From Pieris napi (Eukaryota > Arthropoda > Insecta > Lepidoptera > Pieridae), in assembly GCF_905475465.1 (NCBI RefSeq), contig NC_062248.1:4092001-4156000 (forward strand): 64,000 nt of DNA, read 5' to 3'. Below the pieces are notes generated by a model. That model searched no databases, was not told where the DNA came from, and saw only the letters and a list, made by a program, of their open reading frames with translations. Of this stretch, positions 1-11,225 are shown piece by piece (the first letter of the stretch is position 1; each line of letters starts with the position of its first letter). The position numbers and the translations under genes are program-made.

Positions 1-1988
1 TGGCAGCTGAAACCAGCGCCATTGCTCCGACATATTATTTGGATAATGTTCATAAATAAGCAATAGAAAGCCTTCTCAAGCCTTTATCTATAGCAAAACC
101 TTTTCATATTACAAATAAAATGGTTCGACAAGTGCTATGTCGACTATAGTTAAATTAATGAATAGAATAAAGTTTTACAACTGGCTTTAGCTGTTTTTCT
201 CGATTGATCGATTGTAATCTGTGTATCATACTATCTGGTTAGCTTGATTTCGTAATAACACTACCGAAGCGGACTTGACTGTACTTAAATTGTTTTGTAC
301 GTAATTCGTGCGGGGCACTGAGGAGCTGGCATCCTCTTCAAATAAACCAAAGAATTTCATGCGAATGCGGTGTATTGCCATTAATTTTCGATAAAACGGT
401 CATAGCTGGATGCTCATTTGCTTGAGTTGAGTTATCCGTCCAGTATAAAGCGTACAAATTGTACTCGTAGTTGCACTTTATCAACGATTAATGTTTAGTG
501 AAAGTTTCTATCGAGGGAAAATGGCTTGATATACTATCCGAATACATAGGGTTCACATATATAAAACAGTTTATATTAGATTGACTTGTGTATTCGGACT
601 TAATATAAATGTGATTTGATTTATGTTCCTTTATTCACGGCCAAGTCTAGAAAATTCAATAGAAATGTGCTCAATATGTTCAATGTTAGTTTTAATATCG
701 CGTCACTGCCGTTTTATAAGAAATTAAGATTAGACCCAAATTTCAATTTTATACCACCGTATAGGTACAATAATTAGGATTTGTAGACGATTTAGACCAT
801 TTTACAGCGTTCTCACTAAAATAGAAGTAGCGTACTTCAAAGGGACTCAGAGTTACCTACTCAGGTGTCAAGCATTGTTTATGGTCCGTAAAGGTGCGTA
901 GACTGAATTCTAGAAATCCTTTTACTCACGTTTACCAGGATTACGACTCTTAATACTAATTGGTATCGGCACGTAATTGGTTCCTAATTGGTAACTGGAC
1001 AAGGTTTTGGCGTTATGAAGGAATGTTCGCGAATTGTATTAGTACTAAAGTGAGGTGTCGTCTAATAACACTGACCAAAATATTTACCGGTCAATATACA
1101 ATATAATATGTATAGCTAGGGAGCTGGCGAGCATTAAAATATATGATTAACTCGTATTTCGTATTGATAGGAATTAATGTGCGGATCAATACAAAATTTA
1201 GTTCATGAATGAACGTCGTACGTTGCTGCGTTTTCAAGCTACAGAGGTTTAAATAAAAAAAAATCGATACGAAATCATTTGCTCGTGTCTGCCTCTGAGG
1301 ATACCATTTAGATAACGAAGAAAATCTAGAAGTAGAAGTCTCTGATTTAAATGATTTAGTATACGGTATACCTGTTTTTCTTAACACTTTTAAGGGTATG
1401 TCAATTGTCAACGCAGCGCTATCATGGTGGTAGACTGGTCCTTAATATTTCTTCTCGAATAATTATCGATTTTAAATGTCAAAATCAAGATCCTAAACCG
1501 ATTCCTGCCAATTTACGAACCGATACTAAAGTACTTGCACTATAGATCTCATTGGTCTACCTTGCGTAAGTCTTCAATAAATTAGTAAATATTTGGGATT
1601 GACATATAGTTACGGAAATCTGAGTTTCATTGTACGCTATGAGCTATTACATTAAAACGCATCAAGCTAAAAGTGATACCGGCATTTGATGAATAAACGT
1701 AGGTATATCAGTGTAAAAATCATGTTGTATATTAGCTATGTGTAATATATTTCCTAGATGTTGTATTTTAGTTAGGTTTAGATGAAATTGTACAAAATGC
1801 ATATTAAATAATTTTATCGATTGTATTATAATTTAATCATCTTGTAAAACGCAATCAAGTTAAATATACAGAATTTCGTATTTATTATGACGTTTTATTT
1901 TACCTTATCCTATCCGCATTTCGCGCCTGAATGAAACCGCCTGAAATTTTTAATAAGAACATACAAATAAATTGACAATAATAATTTA
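1..1988. other. Intergenic AT-rich sequence, nothing recognised
   Basis: No open frame here resembles a known protein. The longest (about 1091-1411, minus) is low-complexity and lacks any domain. No tRNA head, Helitron end or inverted repeat stood out. It lies 3' of the Myb/SANT-like gene. Confidence 0.5.
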
Positions 1989-2201
1989 TTAAGTAACATT
2001 CGTAGAAATTTTTATATATTCCATCGCTAATACTTCTTGTTCTGTATATCCTAAACGATTTTGATGATCTTCGTTTAATTTCCTTTCAGCAGCTAAAGCT
2101 TTAAGCCTCGCTGTGCGCAAGCGCAACGAATTTTCAATCGCTCGAGACTCTTGTTCTTCTTTATCTGCCCTTATAGCGTCTTCTACGCGCTGTCTCTCCA
2201 G
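1989..2201 (-). CDS. Last exon: coiled-coil C-terminus
   Basis: The exon opens after acceptor ttttctag with LERQRVEDAIRADKEEQESR and continues as a charged, Ala/Leu-rich helix. It ends in ISTNVT and a TAA at 1989-1991. It joins in phase 0 to the 80-base exon at 2808-2887. I infer a dimerising helix, as in related MSANTD-type proteins. Confidence 0.82.
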   Translation of the reverse strand: MERQRVEDAIRADKEEQESRAIENSLRLRTARLKALAAERKLNEDHQNRLGYTEQEVLAMEYIKISTNVT

Positions 2202-5200
2202 CTAGAAAAGCATATTTTATGAATTAAGGTAGATAAGAATCATATTAAACCTTTTTGGATATAAGCTGTAATAATACTGGCTGATCGGTATCGGTTTCTA
2301 AACATAATATTATGGTATTCTATTAAAAAAAAAAAGTTCGAATGTTTTATATTAGGTCCTTACATATGAAATTGACATTTTTTAAGGGCGAAACAAAGGG
2401 TTAAATTTTTTTTAATAAAATATATTTAATTATTCAAAGTATGTAACATTGCTATCTACGCACTTTTGCCATCTTATAGGTAGTTCACTGATCCCTTTAC
2501 TAGAAAAACATTCGGACGGGAATCAATAAAATCTTAGAAGGCGGTTTCGACTGCCCCATCAGAGTTGAATTTTTTACCTTGCGAGAAGTTATCCAAATTT
2601 AAAAAAAAATGGTTATCTGTTGGAGCAAGGTCCGGGGAGTACGGTGAATGTCTTAGACATTCCAATTGAAGCCCTTCTAATTTGGTAGCATTCTGTATCG
2701 CAGTGTGTGGTCTAGCGTTGTCGTGAAGCAGCAGTGGTCTAGAGCGATTTCATATGTAAGTACGTAATATATGGATACAGTTTATAATATAGACTTTGAA
2801 TACTTACTTTCGCAGTTTCTAATTGATAGTTGATTAATTCCATCTTCAATTTTATTAGGTCCGTATCATTTTGAGAACAGGTTGACCCTAAAAATAACTT
2901 TACAAATTAAGATATACTTATAGATAACTTTCCCGCGTCCTAAACGGTGACAGGTGTCAGCTGTCATCTATCAAATGTCATTTCAATTATGTTTAAGGTT
3001 CATGTTAATTTATTTCATATCTATATAAAATTAAAATGTTAATTTAACTTAAATCTAGTTTCAGGAGCTGTCAAACCATTTTTTCTGTATGAAGTGACAT
3101 ATTTGACAGCGCTCAAGATAAGACTGTGACTTGGGATACGAATTAAAATGTGGAACTAACATTTTTAAAATCTTTTTACTGATTTTTAAATGTTTAGGTG
3201 ATTAGGCCTATCAAACCAAAAACTCATCTTGTTGCCGGTTATCAAATCTTAGACCGGCTGACACTCGAATTCTGTCTGTTGTAATTACACAAGCTGTAAT
3301 AACTAATTTATTATATTACAAAATATATTAAGTATTTCCTTAATATAAAAATATATTATTTTATATAATAATTATCTTCTAGTTAAATTTTATTGTGTTT
3401 GTGAAAACTTAATTTAAATACACATAGTTATTACCTAGTCCAGAATCCGAGTTGAGAACAAATCTGAGCGGGTCCATATCATTAAGTATGGGTGATGATA
3501 TTCGTTCGTTTATTCGGTCTTCATCCACGGACTGGCTGAACTCACTGCAATCTACATTATACTCTACACTTGGCTCTTTTTTCACATTCTAAAATAATAA
3601 AAACACCTTTATTTTATTTATGCTCTCAAATTCCACCCGTATCACCTCGACGTCCGTCGTTCCACAACTGAGCGTTTCTTTAAGCAGTTTTTTAAGTGGT
3701 GGTACGCGGTATGGTTCCACATAGTACCACTACCAACTAAAGTATTTGCAAACCAATTCAACTTACGGCCGCTTTCTATACTCAATCCCAATCCGATTTT
3801 TACTACTAGAGATTGATATTCCAATCCATTTCTCATAAAATATTTTTCAATAACCGATCGATGGATCGTTTTTGTAAAATATCTTAGAATTCGACAGAAA
3901 TTTATTAATATAAGTTTGCGAAAATCTGGATTGTTTTTTTTTAGATTATAGATCGAGTATAGAAAGCGGCCATTAGGGTCTTCAAGAAAAGAACGTATCA
4001 ATTCTTAAAAGGCCGGCAACGCTCTCGCATTGAGAATGTCCATGGTCAGGCGAGTATCAGGTTTGACCACTGGTCTTTAAAAAAAGCATCAACAACAGTC
4101 AAACAGGTAAATTTGTTTTTTTTTCTCTTCGCTCCATATAACGAAACCTCTATATAACGAGAAAAAATGCTCGGTCCCTTGAAATTCGTTATAAAGAGTA
4201 TACACTGTAGTACATTATTTTTTTGTAGGAATCCTCGAAAATGCATTTCGTTTTTAAGCATAGACAATGTGTGGGTAATATGTGTAAAAAAGTAAATAAT
4301 TACTGTTGACGTAATCACCAAAGAAAATCAAAGACCCCCTCCCCCTATAGTGCTTACGTAATACTTGACCGACCCCTAACCAATCAATATATTTAGGGCA
4401 ATAGTGAAACTAACACAATATTATTATTATAATATTACGTAGTATTTATGTAAAATTGCTTTTGTGAAATTTATAAAAACAAAAACATTAAAAAGGGGTG
4501 CTTGTACTTATGTACGCGCGTAAGAAGTTACACTTCTTTGGCATTATTAAAAATAGTTTTTGATTGCATGCAAATAATTAATTACAATTAAATAATCAAA
4601 GACTGGAAAAGGAGTCATTATAGTCAATAAAGTTCAGTTTACATTTGAAACATTAAATAAATAAATATTTATTATTATTCTCTTACATTAAGTGTAACAT
4701 AAATTCTATTATTATTCGAATGTTGTTTTTAAATAAGGTCCAATGCCGTAGCATCTTCCGTGGGCAACTTCATTCTGTTAATTTTGTGTCACAGTGCGCG
4801 CGCATCGTAAAATTTCACTCTCATCAATTTTTCATAACGCGGCTAAAGAAGTATAACATCAAAAACGATGATAAACTCACCAGTTCCTTTTCCTCCTGTT
4901 CTGTGTTGGATGTACTTAAACTAATTTTGAGTCGATTAAGTCTCCTCATATTCTCGAGTTTAGTTTTTAATACTCGAACTGGTCTCTTCTTCCAACTGAT
5001 TGCATTAAACCTTTTTGCTATCTGTAAAATACAGAAAACTTGAAGCTATCACCAATGGCAGTTGTCACAAATTGACATATGACATGATTTATTGCGATTT
5101 ATTGACAACTGACAATCGAACGCAACGTCTCGCATTAAACAATTACATCAGGGGCCTCATAGCCTAGCGGTCTTATTAAGTGGCAGCTAGGTGAGGAGTA

Positions 5201-8200
5201 CCGGGTTCGATTCCCGGTTCGAGGGCAAGTTTTAATTTAATTTAAAATTTGTTCTCGGCCTTTGGGAGGGTTGTGCGGTACCGGGCGAGTGCCTAAACTG
5301 TACATGGAGGACACGGTCGAATTTCTAAAGACAAGCACGAATTATAAAAAATCCTATACTTGACGCTGGCTAATGCACAAGTCGTGCCAGAGCCATTAAA
5401 ATAAAATTACATCATAAAATGTCATATATTGAGGTCTGACTATATTAACCAAATTTAACATTTAACAAAAAAAATATCTAGTAAATAAAAATGTACGCAA
5501 ACTAAATCAGTTCAACCGTTGTACCTAAAGTATCTATTTAAACACGAAAATACACTTAACAGAAAGAAAGGAAAAAAAGTACTTGAACACATCGCAATCG
5601 AAATGTTTTAGAAGAGTGGGGGTGAAGGGAGGTGCGCCCCTCTCCCAACTAAAAGGAAGGGTCCTCGACTACTCTAACCACTGACTGGCTGACCCAGAGG
5701 CCCACAATGGCTAAGATCAGGAAGGTGTATATATCTTTATATATATAATTCTTCTGTGAGTGTGTATGTCACTGAACTTCTCTCAAACGACAGGACCGAT
5801 TTTGATGAAATTTTTTGTGTGTGTTCAAGGGGATCTGGGAATGGTTTAGATTCACAAATCAGCCCGGCAGATGGCGCTGCAGTCGGTACTTTCATACTTT
5901 GCTTTACTAATTGCTTGAAATATCATGCAGGACAACGTCTGTCGGGTCCACTAGTATATGTATGTTATCCTTAGTATGAATAAGTAAGTAAGTCGGTAAG
6001 TGTGGAGTTTCTTGCTCATTCTTCTCCACACGAACTAGAATCTTCTTTGTATTTCTTTTTTGACGTTCAAAAGTGCCATTTTAGATGGTCTAATTGGAAT
6101 GATTTGACTTTGACTTTGAATAACTTCTTTCAGGGTATAACGTCATTGCAGTAAGCGAAAATTGTAGGAGTCGCTACAATATATAGTTTCATTTAAGTTT
6201 AACTTATATAAAAATTTACATCATACACAGAGTCTGGCTAATGAAAGAAGATAATTGAATTATTTGAAACCTTTCGAATGGCAACACAAGATGTCATTGA
6301 ATTTCTTAGGTTAGTATGATTTATTGTCTAGATACTTCATGCAATTACTCATATTTATTTCTATTATATATTTTTTCCGAATAGTTAACAGGTATTTCTT
6401 TCGCATGATTTGATTATTCCAAATAAAGTTGTGTCTTATAATAAATATAGTTTGAGTTTTCCATGCAATGCTAGTCATTTTAAGTATCAATAGAAAAAGA
6501 CTAAATATGTATAGTATTTAATTTCATAGACAGTTACTATCAATGTAAAAAATAATAAAATAAAATCAAGTATCAAGTAAGTTTAATCCACAAAATATAT
6601 CAAACTTTCAGGGATACCATTTTTTTTTTAATTTGCCGCGCTTTTTCGTTATCTTCTTTCATTAGCCAGACTCTAGTTGGTATGAATGAGCTTACTTACT
6701 CACAAAAACCTGTACTCACCCTCTCCCAAGCTAAATACTTCTCCCTTATGATCTCCCTTGACATACCCACATTAAAGAGATTATGTTTTTCCTCTTTAAC
6801 CAATTTCAAAAGAAGACTACACTCTTGTGCTGAAAAATTCATTGACTTCTTTCTAATTCGTTTCTTGTAGCAACGGTCCCTTGAAATTAATAATTTTTAT
6901 TGTGGGATAATGGGTCAGTTGGCGTAAACGTTCGTTACAACCCCGAGGTCACGCGTTCATATCTCATCAGCAAAACCTTTTTTTTAATTTGCGTCTATTA
7001 ATCAACGACAAGGGTCACATAAGTTTACCTTTTTGTCTATGTAAAGGATAAAAAATAAATGCAAAGCCTGCTTCTATGAAATGGTAATTTAAAATTGTGT
7101 AAATATTATTTCCCCTTATTACATTATAATTTACACATCCACAATAGGTACAATTTATCTGGAAATTTACTCTACTAACACATTTTTTTTTAAAGTTATA
7201 CTTCTTTAGGCGCGTTATGAAAAATTGATGAGAGTGAAATTTTACGATGCGCGCACCGTGACACAAAATTAACAGAATTAAGTTGCCCACGGAAGATGCT
7301 ACGGCATTGGACATAATTTAAAAACAACATTCGAATAATAATAAGTATTTATTTATTTAATTTTTCAAATGTAAACTTTGATTATTTAATTGTAATTAAT
7401 TATTTGCATGCAATCAAAAACTACTTATAATAATGCCAAAGAAGTATAACTTCTTACGCGCGTACATAAGTACACGCACCCTTTTTTAAATATGGTTTAT
7501 ACTGAAGTTGGCTAAGTTGCTAAGTACCCAATCTACAATAGCGAAGGAATTCAATTTTAAGACGAGCCTATATTTACCTCGACTTCAACGGTTTTTCGTC
7601 ATCATTATCTGAAACATAAAAAAATATTTGTTAAAAACCATCGTCAGTATTATATATATTATCTATGGAATTCTAATTTTCTTGAGTTCTGAGAAAACAT
7701 ATGATTATTTAAAAAAAAAAATTGTTTCAAAGAAAACTCGATAGGAATATTTAAATATTTTTAAATGTACAAATTAAAAGAATTATGCTTTGGGGCAACA
7801 ATGACTAATAAAAGAGATTGCAAAAAGTATTAATCTTAAGCCAAATCTCGCAATGTTATATTCAATAAGAAAATATTATAAATATGTGTCCTGGAAGAGA
7901 TCGCTTAGTAGCGACAAGGCACGTTGATTTTATATGATTATCTATATATATATATAAAAATTTGTATATCAGAAGTAATTTAACATGCAGAATCGCAATT
8001 TTGGCGCTAGAGAGAAGAGGCCCAATGTGTAAAACTGCCAATCTTCTTTCGCAATGGCAAGAACTAAAACATTTATGTATTTGCAAAAAGTTGTATTGAT
8101 GTTATTACCTTAATGAAATCCTAAAATAAATTTAAATAAGTAACAACGATATTATTAAACTGAAAGGCGGAACGAAGTTAGCCGGGTCAGCTAGTTATTA

Positions 8201-10473
8201 TTAAATTCTAGTGCAGAAAATATAAATCAATAAATGTAGTAAAACATCTTAATGAAATCTAGTGCATTTAAATATATGGTGACAACTGACAATCAAACGA
8301 GTTTAAAAATCTTATACTCGATAAAATGATCTTACCAGAATGAGAAGAACTCCCTTTGTCATCCAAAAATGTATCATTTGTGTTATCATTTAATAACTCC
8401 TCGGGTTCTGAGTCTGGAATTTTTATTACAAATATTAGTAAATGTACTCAAATAAAATTAACAACAAGTTTACCTAAAGAGATTGCTTATTAGGAACGAC
8501 GTATTGAACTTACTACTCACTTTACAACTATTTTGTACAGTACTTTTACAAAATGAAATTCTATATTTACTATTAAATTAAAGCAAGTCTCAAATTTTGT
8601 AGACGGCATACATTTCTTAATCTATGAAGAAACTAATATCTGAGAGTAAAAATATTCTGTATTTTATTTTTAATGGAACGGGGGGCAAACGGGCAGGAGG
8701 CTCACCTGATGTTAAGTGATACCGCCGCCCATGGACACTCTCAATGCCAGATTGAGGATTTCCAGGGCTCGCGAGTGCGTTGCGGCCTTTTAAGAATTGG
8801 TACGCTCTTTTCTTGAAGGAGAAGTCGAATTGGTATATTGGTATATGGTGTATGGAGGAATTGCCTTTTTTTGTGAGAAAAATTGCAAAATTTGTTGTGG
8901 AAACAATCAAAAGACCAGAAACAGTCAAAAAGAAAAAATAAAATAATGAAAACTACTCCCCATCGGACTTGCGGCATACACTTTTCTGCTTGATGCAATG
9001 AAGATTTTTTGTTACATCAGAATCTCAATCTATATACCGTTAGGGGATCAATGAACTACCTATAAGATGGCAAAAGTGCATAGATAGCAATGGAACATAC
9101 TAAGATTAAATATATTCCATTAAAAAAAAAACTACTTTTTGTTCCTCCCATACAAATCGCCAATTTCATATGTTATGTATGTATTCAAGGACCTAATATA
9201 AGAGTAACGGCAAACTTTTAACATATATTGAGATTCAGAGAGGGTTTTGATTGATTCACCTTTGTTATTTAAGCCAAATACCAATGCTGTTCATGAATCT
9301 GTAAGATTAGCTTTTAAGTTTTTAGTTTGTTATTAATATTTTTTTTTTGTATTACTTTAGATTAAGGTTCTGTATATATATATTTTTTTATATAACATTT
9401 GGTTCTACACTTCTCGCACTCATCATGTTTCTTTTTTTTAGTTTTTCTCTTTAACTAGGGTTGCCTGGAAGAGATCGCTTATTAGCGATAAGGCCGCCCG
9501 CTGCATCCCTTATAATTTTTATGTATTGTGTTTCTTTTATTTTTTTCCAACGAAGTCTATATATATAAAATATTTACCTTAGCCTTAGATAATTGTCTAT
9601 TTGGGATTGCAATTAATGGGGCTCTGCACTAAAGATATACTCACAACACATAATATCAGTCTCAATTGTCAATAGACCCTAGTAACGCAACTATACACCT
9701 TAACAATAATCAAACCTAGAAATGGATCTCGCAAATATGATATTTACGCACAGATATAATAACTAAACTTTTGAATGTTCATAATTTTGCAAATGTTTAA
9801 CATGTACCTTCATATAAATCCAGTTCCGAGATTTCTACTTGAAGACTGGGATCATTGACTGACTCATATGATAGCTGGATTACTCGTTTCTGCACATCAT
9901 TCATTTCACAAGGTGAATTATTGTGTATTCTCTTTGCATCTCTTTTTAAATTTAACCATTTTGTTTTCAAATTATCAGAACTTCTATGCACATTTATTTT
10001 TTCTTTATTAAATAATTTTGCTATCTGTCGCCATACTTTTTCTTTAGCCAAATTTGTATTTGCATTTATGTTGCGGTTTAGTATGACAGATTTAAATCTT
10101 ACAACTAGATCCAGCAAGAGTTTTATCTCTGCATCACCAAAATTGGCACTTCTGTCAGAGTGACTGGAACATGATAAAATTTATTAAAGTCATTGTTACC
10201 GATATCACAATACATATAAAGAGGTACAACACTTTCTAGTTTTTCAACATTAATTTTCTCTAAGTAAATAATTACAAAAATATAGCTATTTCATTAATTT
10301 TATTATTAAAAGCAATTAATTATTATATTAGAGAAAAAGGAAAGTATGCAAGTATTTCTTACTGACAGTCAGTGCCCATACTATCCAGTTCATATTATTG
10401 AACATGCAGGTATGTAGTATTAATTTTTTTAATAGCTAAATTTAACTTACACAGTTTTCTTATTAGAATCCAT
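1989..10473 (-). CDS. Myb/SANT-like DNA-binding domain protein with C-terminal coiled coil (multi-exon)
   Basis: I read eight possible exons on the minus strand: 10451-10473, 9808-10163, 8336-8413, 7578-7608 (doubtful), 4881-5017 or 4881-5021, 3435-3588, 2808-2887 and 1989-2201. All have GT-AG borders. Leaving out 7578-7608 and using the acceptor at 5017/5018 keeps every phase and gives 346 residues. The start codon is in a 23-base first exon (MDSNKKT) whose phase-2 donor matches exon 2. Residues about 14-80 look like a Myb/SANT-like domain of the zeste/MSANTD3 type, with conserved W and the segment LKTKWLNLKRDAKR. An acidic linker follows (DSEPEELLND), then a basic stretch (WKKRPVRVLKTK) and a charged helical tail (LKMELINYQLETAKLERQRV) typical of the coiled-coil end of such proteins. 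The family is usually nuclear and DNA-binding, and many members derive from Harbinger transposons. Target genes are unknown. Introns hold mariner, LINE, Helitron and MITE insertions. Confidence 0.8.
2335..2745 (-). mobile_element. mariner-type transposase remnant, C-terminal third
   Basis: On the minus strand the translation reads LLHDNARPHTA, then SPYSPDLAPTDNHFF, then RWQKCVDSNVTYFE. These are hallmark blocks of the mariner DDE catalytic domain. An in-frame stop separates them (AVETAF followed by TAG) and everything upstream of the HDNARPH block is missing. A terminal sequence with TATTAGGTCCTTACATATGA lies at 2350-2370 and recurs beside the fragment at 9.2 kb. It is inactive and sits in an intron. 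Confidence 0.85.
3628..4065 (+). mobile_element. jockey/CR1-like LINE 3' fragment, interrupted
   Basis: The same repeat recurs at least nine times in the window. Better copies translate to the C-terminus of a LINE ORF2 (CRIFYRIYH-like, RRSTTERF, FKKRAYQFLKGRQR). Here it begins at AAATTCCACCCGTATCACC. It is broken at 3765 by a 207-base insertion and resumes at 3976 with GGGTCTTCAAGAAAAGAACG. It is a truncated, dead copy inside an intron of the Myb/SANT-like gene. Confidence 0.75.
3766..3972. mobile_element. Nested MITE with 17-bp TIRs and TTA duplication (Harbinger-like)
   Basis: The ends are inverted: GGCCGCTTTCTATACTC at 3767-3783 and its exact complement at the right end. TTA at 3763-3765 and TTA at 3973-3975 flank the 207-base insert. 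The host LINE copies carry the uninterrupted ACTTAGGGTCC at this point. A 3-bp TTA target duplication is typical of PIF/Harbinger elements. Confidence 0.8.
4125..4210 (-). mobile_element. pogo/Tigger-like terminal fragment
   Basis: Read on the minus strand, the sequence begins CAGTGTATACTCTTTATAAC and later has TTATATAGAGG and TTATATGGAG. This resembles the subterminal TATAACG/TATAGAGG repeats of pogo-type elements. The other end was not found. The family call rests on terminal resemblance only. Confidence 0.4.
4494..4862 (+). mobile_element. MITE copy 1 (AAGAAGTTAYACTTC family)
   Basis: This 370-base element recurs inverted at 7189-7496. Ends carry GAAGTTACACTTCTTTGGC on the left and GCTAAAGAAGTATAAC on the right, so it has short inverted termini plus an outer TACTTATGTACGCGCG block. 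Its right end stops about 20 bases from the splice donor of the exon at 4881. Internal octamer-like TTTGCATGCAAAT is shared by both copies. Confidence 0.7.
5148..5410 (+). repeat. tRNA-derived SINE
   Basis: The head shows pol III boxes: A-box-like CATAGCCTAGCGGTC and B box GGTTCGATTCCCGG. A SINE body follows (CGGTACCGGGCGAGTGCC, GCACAAGTCGTGCCAGAGCC) with an A-rich end. The tRNA is not functional because no acceptor stem closes it. Confidence 0.85.
5600..5665. repeat. G/C-rich repeat fragment shared with about 59.3 kb
   Basis: The complement of this patch contains TAGTTGGGAG, then C- and G-rich runs, then CTTCACCCCC. A related block TAGTTGGGAG...CTTCACTCCCC lies at about 59357-59404 on the plus strand. 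It is probably part of an unclassified transposon. Confidence 0.35.
5733..5966 (+). mobile_element. Short Helitron-like non-autonomous element
   Basis: It begins in a TATATATATAATTCTTCTGT tract, then has GGACCGATTTTGATGAAATT, and ends ACGTCTGTCGGGTCCACTAGT. A TA-rich 5' end, the ACCGATT block and a 3' CTAGT preceded by a short hairpin are shared with other elements here (18.0, 27.1, 33.3, 51.1 and 56.7 kb). No protein is encoded. Confidence 0.7.
5980..6125 (+). repeat. LINE/SINE 3' end with TTTGAC tail
   Basis: It contains TTTTTGACGTTCAAAAGTGCC and ends in tandem TTTGACTTTGACTTTGA. The same type of tail (TTTGAG repeats) occurs at 59.83-60.0 kb, and a related end is at about 44.48-44.55 kb. 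Simple tandem tails of this kind mark some non-LTR elements. Confidence 0.55.
6229..6674. mobile_element. MITE with 26-bp perfect terminal inverted repeats
   Basis: The left end AGAGTCTGGCTAATGAAAGA... (6229-6254) is matched exactly by its complement at 6649-6674. The 446-base interior is AT-rich with no coding potential. I could not settle a target duplication. It lies in the same TE-rich intron. Confidence 0.8.
6900..6985 (+). repeat. Degenerate tRNA-like SINE head
   Basis: GGGTCAGTTGGCGTAAACG resembles an A-box arm and CGAGGTCACGCGTTCATATC a decayed B box. A T-run follows. It is too decayed to assign to a SINE family. Confidence 0.35.
7189..7496 (-). mobile_element. MITE copy 2, inverted relative to copy 1
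   Basis: Its complement matches 4494-4862 through TACTTATGTACGCGCGTAAG, GATTGCATGCAAATAATTAA and the block CCAATGCCGTAGCATCTTCC. It lacks a segment of roughly 60 bases present in copy 1 near 4606-4720. It could be an independent insertion or the other arm of a fold-back unit. Confidence 0.7.
7578..7608 (-). other. Doubtful 31-base exon of the Myb/SANT-like gene
   Basis: It has a good acceptor (tatgtttcag) and donor (gtaaat) and reads DNDDEKPLKS in the phase left by exon 3. Including it breaks the frame into the next recognised exon with either acceptor there. It may be a frame-breaking alternative exon, may need one more exon that I did not find, or may not be an exon. Confidence 0.3.
7938..8193 (+). 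mobile_element. Helitron-like non-autonomous element, 3' end clear
   Basis: A TATATATATATAAAAATTTG start is followed by sequence ending GAACGAAGTTAGCCGGGTCAGCTAGT. The terminal GCCGGGTCAGCTAGT matches the ends at 27.4 and 57.0 kb. Just upstream (7888-7925) is a fragment of the GAGATCGCTTAKTAGCGA repeat. Confidence 0.6.
8665..8835 (-). mobile_element. jockey/CR1-like LINE 3' fragment
   Basis: On the minus strand it encodes FLKGRNALASPGNPQSG and ends with CATCAGGTGAGCCTCCTGCC before an A-rich tail. It is truncated at its 5' side and encodes no complete protein. Confidence 0.75.
9045..9210 (+). mobile_element. mariner 3'-terminal fragment
   Basis: Its sequence GATGGCAAAAGTGCATAGAT matches the RWQKCIDSNG-coding end of the mariner remnant at 2.4 kb, and it finishes at AAGGACCTAATATAA. 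Only about 165 bases survive. Confidence 0.6.
9460..9530 (+). repeat. GAGATCGCTTATTAGCGATAAGG repeat end
   Basis: A short hairpin (ATCGCT-TATT-AGCGAT) followed by GCCGCCCGCTGCATCCCTTA recurs at 7888-7925 (plus), 34205-34270 (minus) and, diverged, 52768-52815 (plus). The repeated hairpin followed by an A/T-rich end looks like the 3' end of a non-LTR element or SINE. Confidence 0.55.
9808..10163 (-). CDS. Exon 2: Myb/SANT-like domain
   Basis: This is the main domain-coding exon of the Myb/SANT-like gene. The acceptor is at 10164 (ttccag) and the donor (gtacatg) follows 9808. It is entered with one base and left in phase 1, which fits the first exon upstream and exon 3 downstream. Visible residues are AEIKLLLDLVVRFKSVI, then KVWRQIAKLFNKE, then a turn and LKTKWLNLKRDAKRIHN, the three-helix order of this domain. 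Confidence 0.88.
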
Positions 10474-11225
10474 ATTTATTTAATTATCTATATAGACATA
10501 AATTGGCATGCAATTAATCTGAAATAAAAAAAAAATATTAGCCAAAGAGAAGTCAATAAACAAACTATGGGTTAAACTTTACAATATGGGCCATCGATTT
10601 TTGAGGTTTTTTGGGGAGGAGGGCATGGAGGGAGGTGAGAACTACCCCCTGTATCATCCCCAACCTGCGGAACCCCATGGTTATGGAGATATTCATAGTT
10701 AAAGTTTTAAGGTAAAAATGGTAAAGATTTAGAAATCCGTCGCCCGAATTTGATAATACTTATTATGTGGTATCTCTTATCTTGATTGGAACACCTCCAA
10801 GTGATTTCTGCTGCCGGAGTTGCGTGTAAGTATTAAAAATGATTATTTAAACTTCTGTGTAATGTATTGAAATTAGTAAATTAACTGTTCATTTTCTATT
10901 GGTTATTAGAGATGTGCCTGTGCTTTGTTACAGCGGGTGGGGGCTGCTCTTCCTCCGCGCCTCCGATTATTTATATATACTCTAGGGGTAAGGCAGACAC
11001 GACCACGTGGATAGTGGGGTGCTCTGATTCGGTTTTGGGTACTTTTTGTATATATATATAAAATATAATATTATTGTATTTATTTTAACATATACTTATT
11101 TTAATATATTATTATTGTTTTTACTTATTGTATATATAAAATTTTAGAAATAACGTAAGTAAACACTTTATTGTACTAAGAATTAGCTAATACAGAAAGT
11201 TACAAACAATGAAACACAAGTACAA
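10474..11225. other. Intergenic region 5' of the Myb/SANT-like gene
   Basis: This should hold the promoter of the minus-strand Myb/SANT-like gene. I could not fix a TATA box or initiator. G-rich patches at 10606-10660 and 10925-11010 look like repeat debris. Confidence 0.35.

Noticed and set aside
9855..10163. Plus-strand frame opposite the Myb/SANT exon
   Set aside because: Shadow of the real minus-strand exon, which carries the domain and splice sites.
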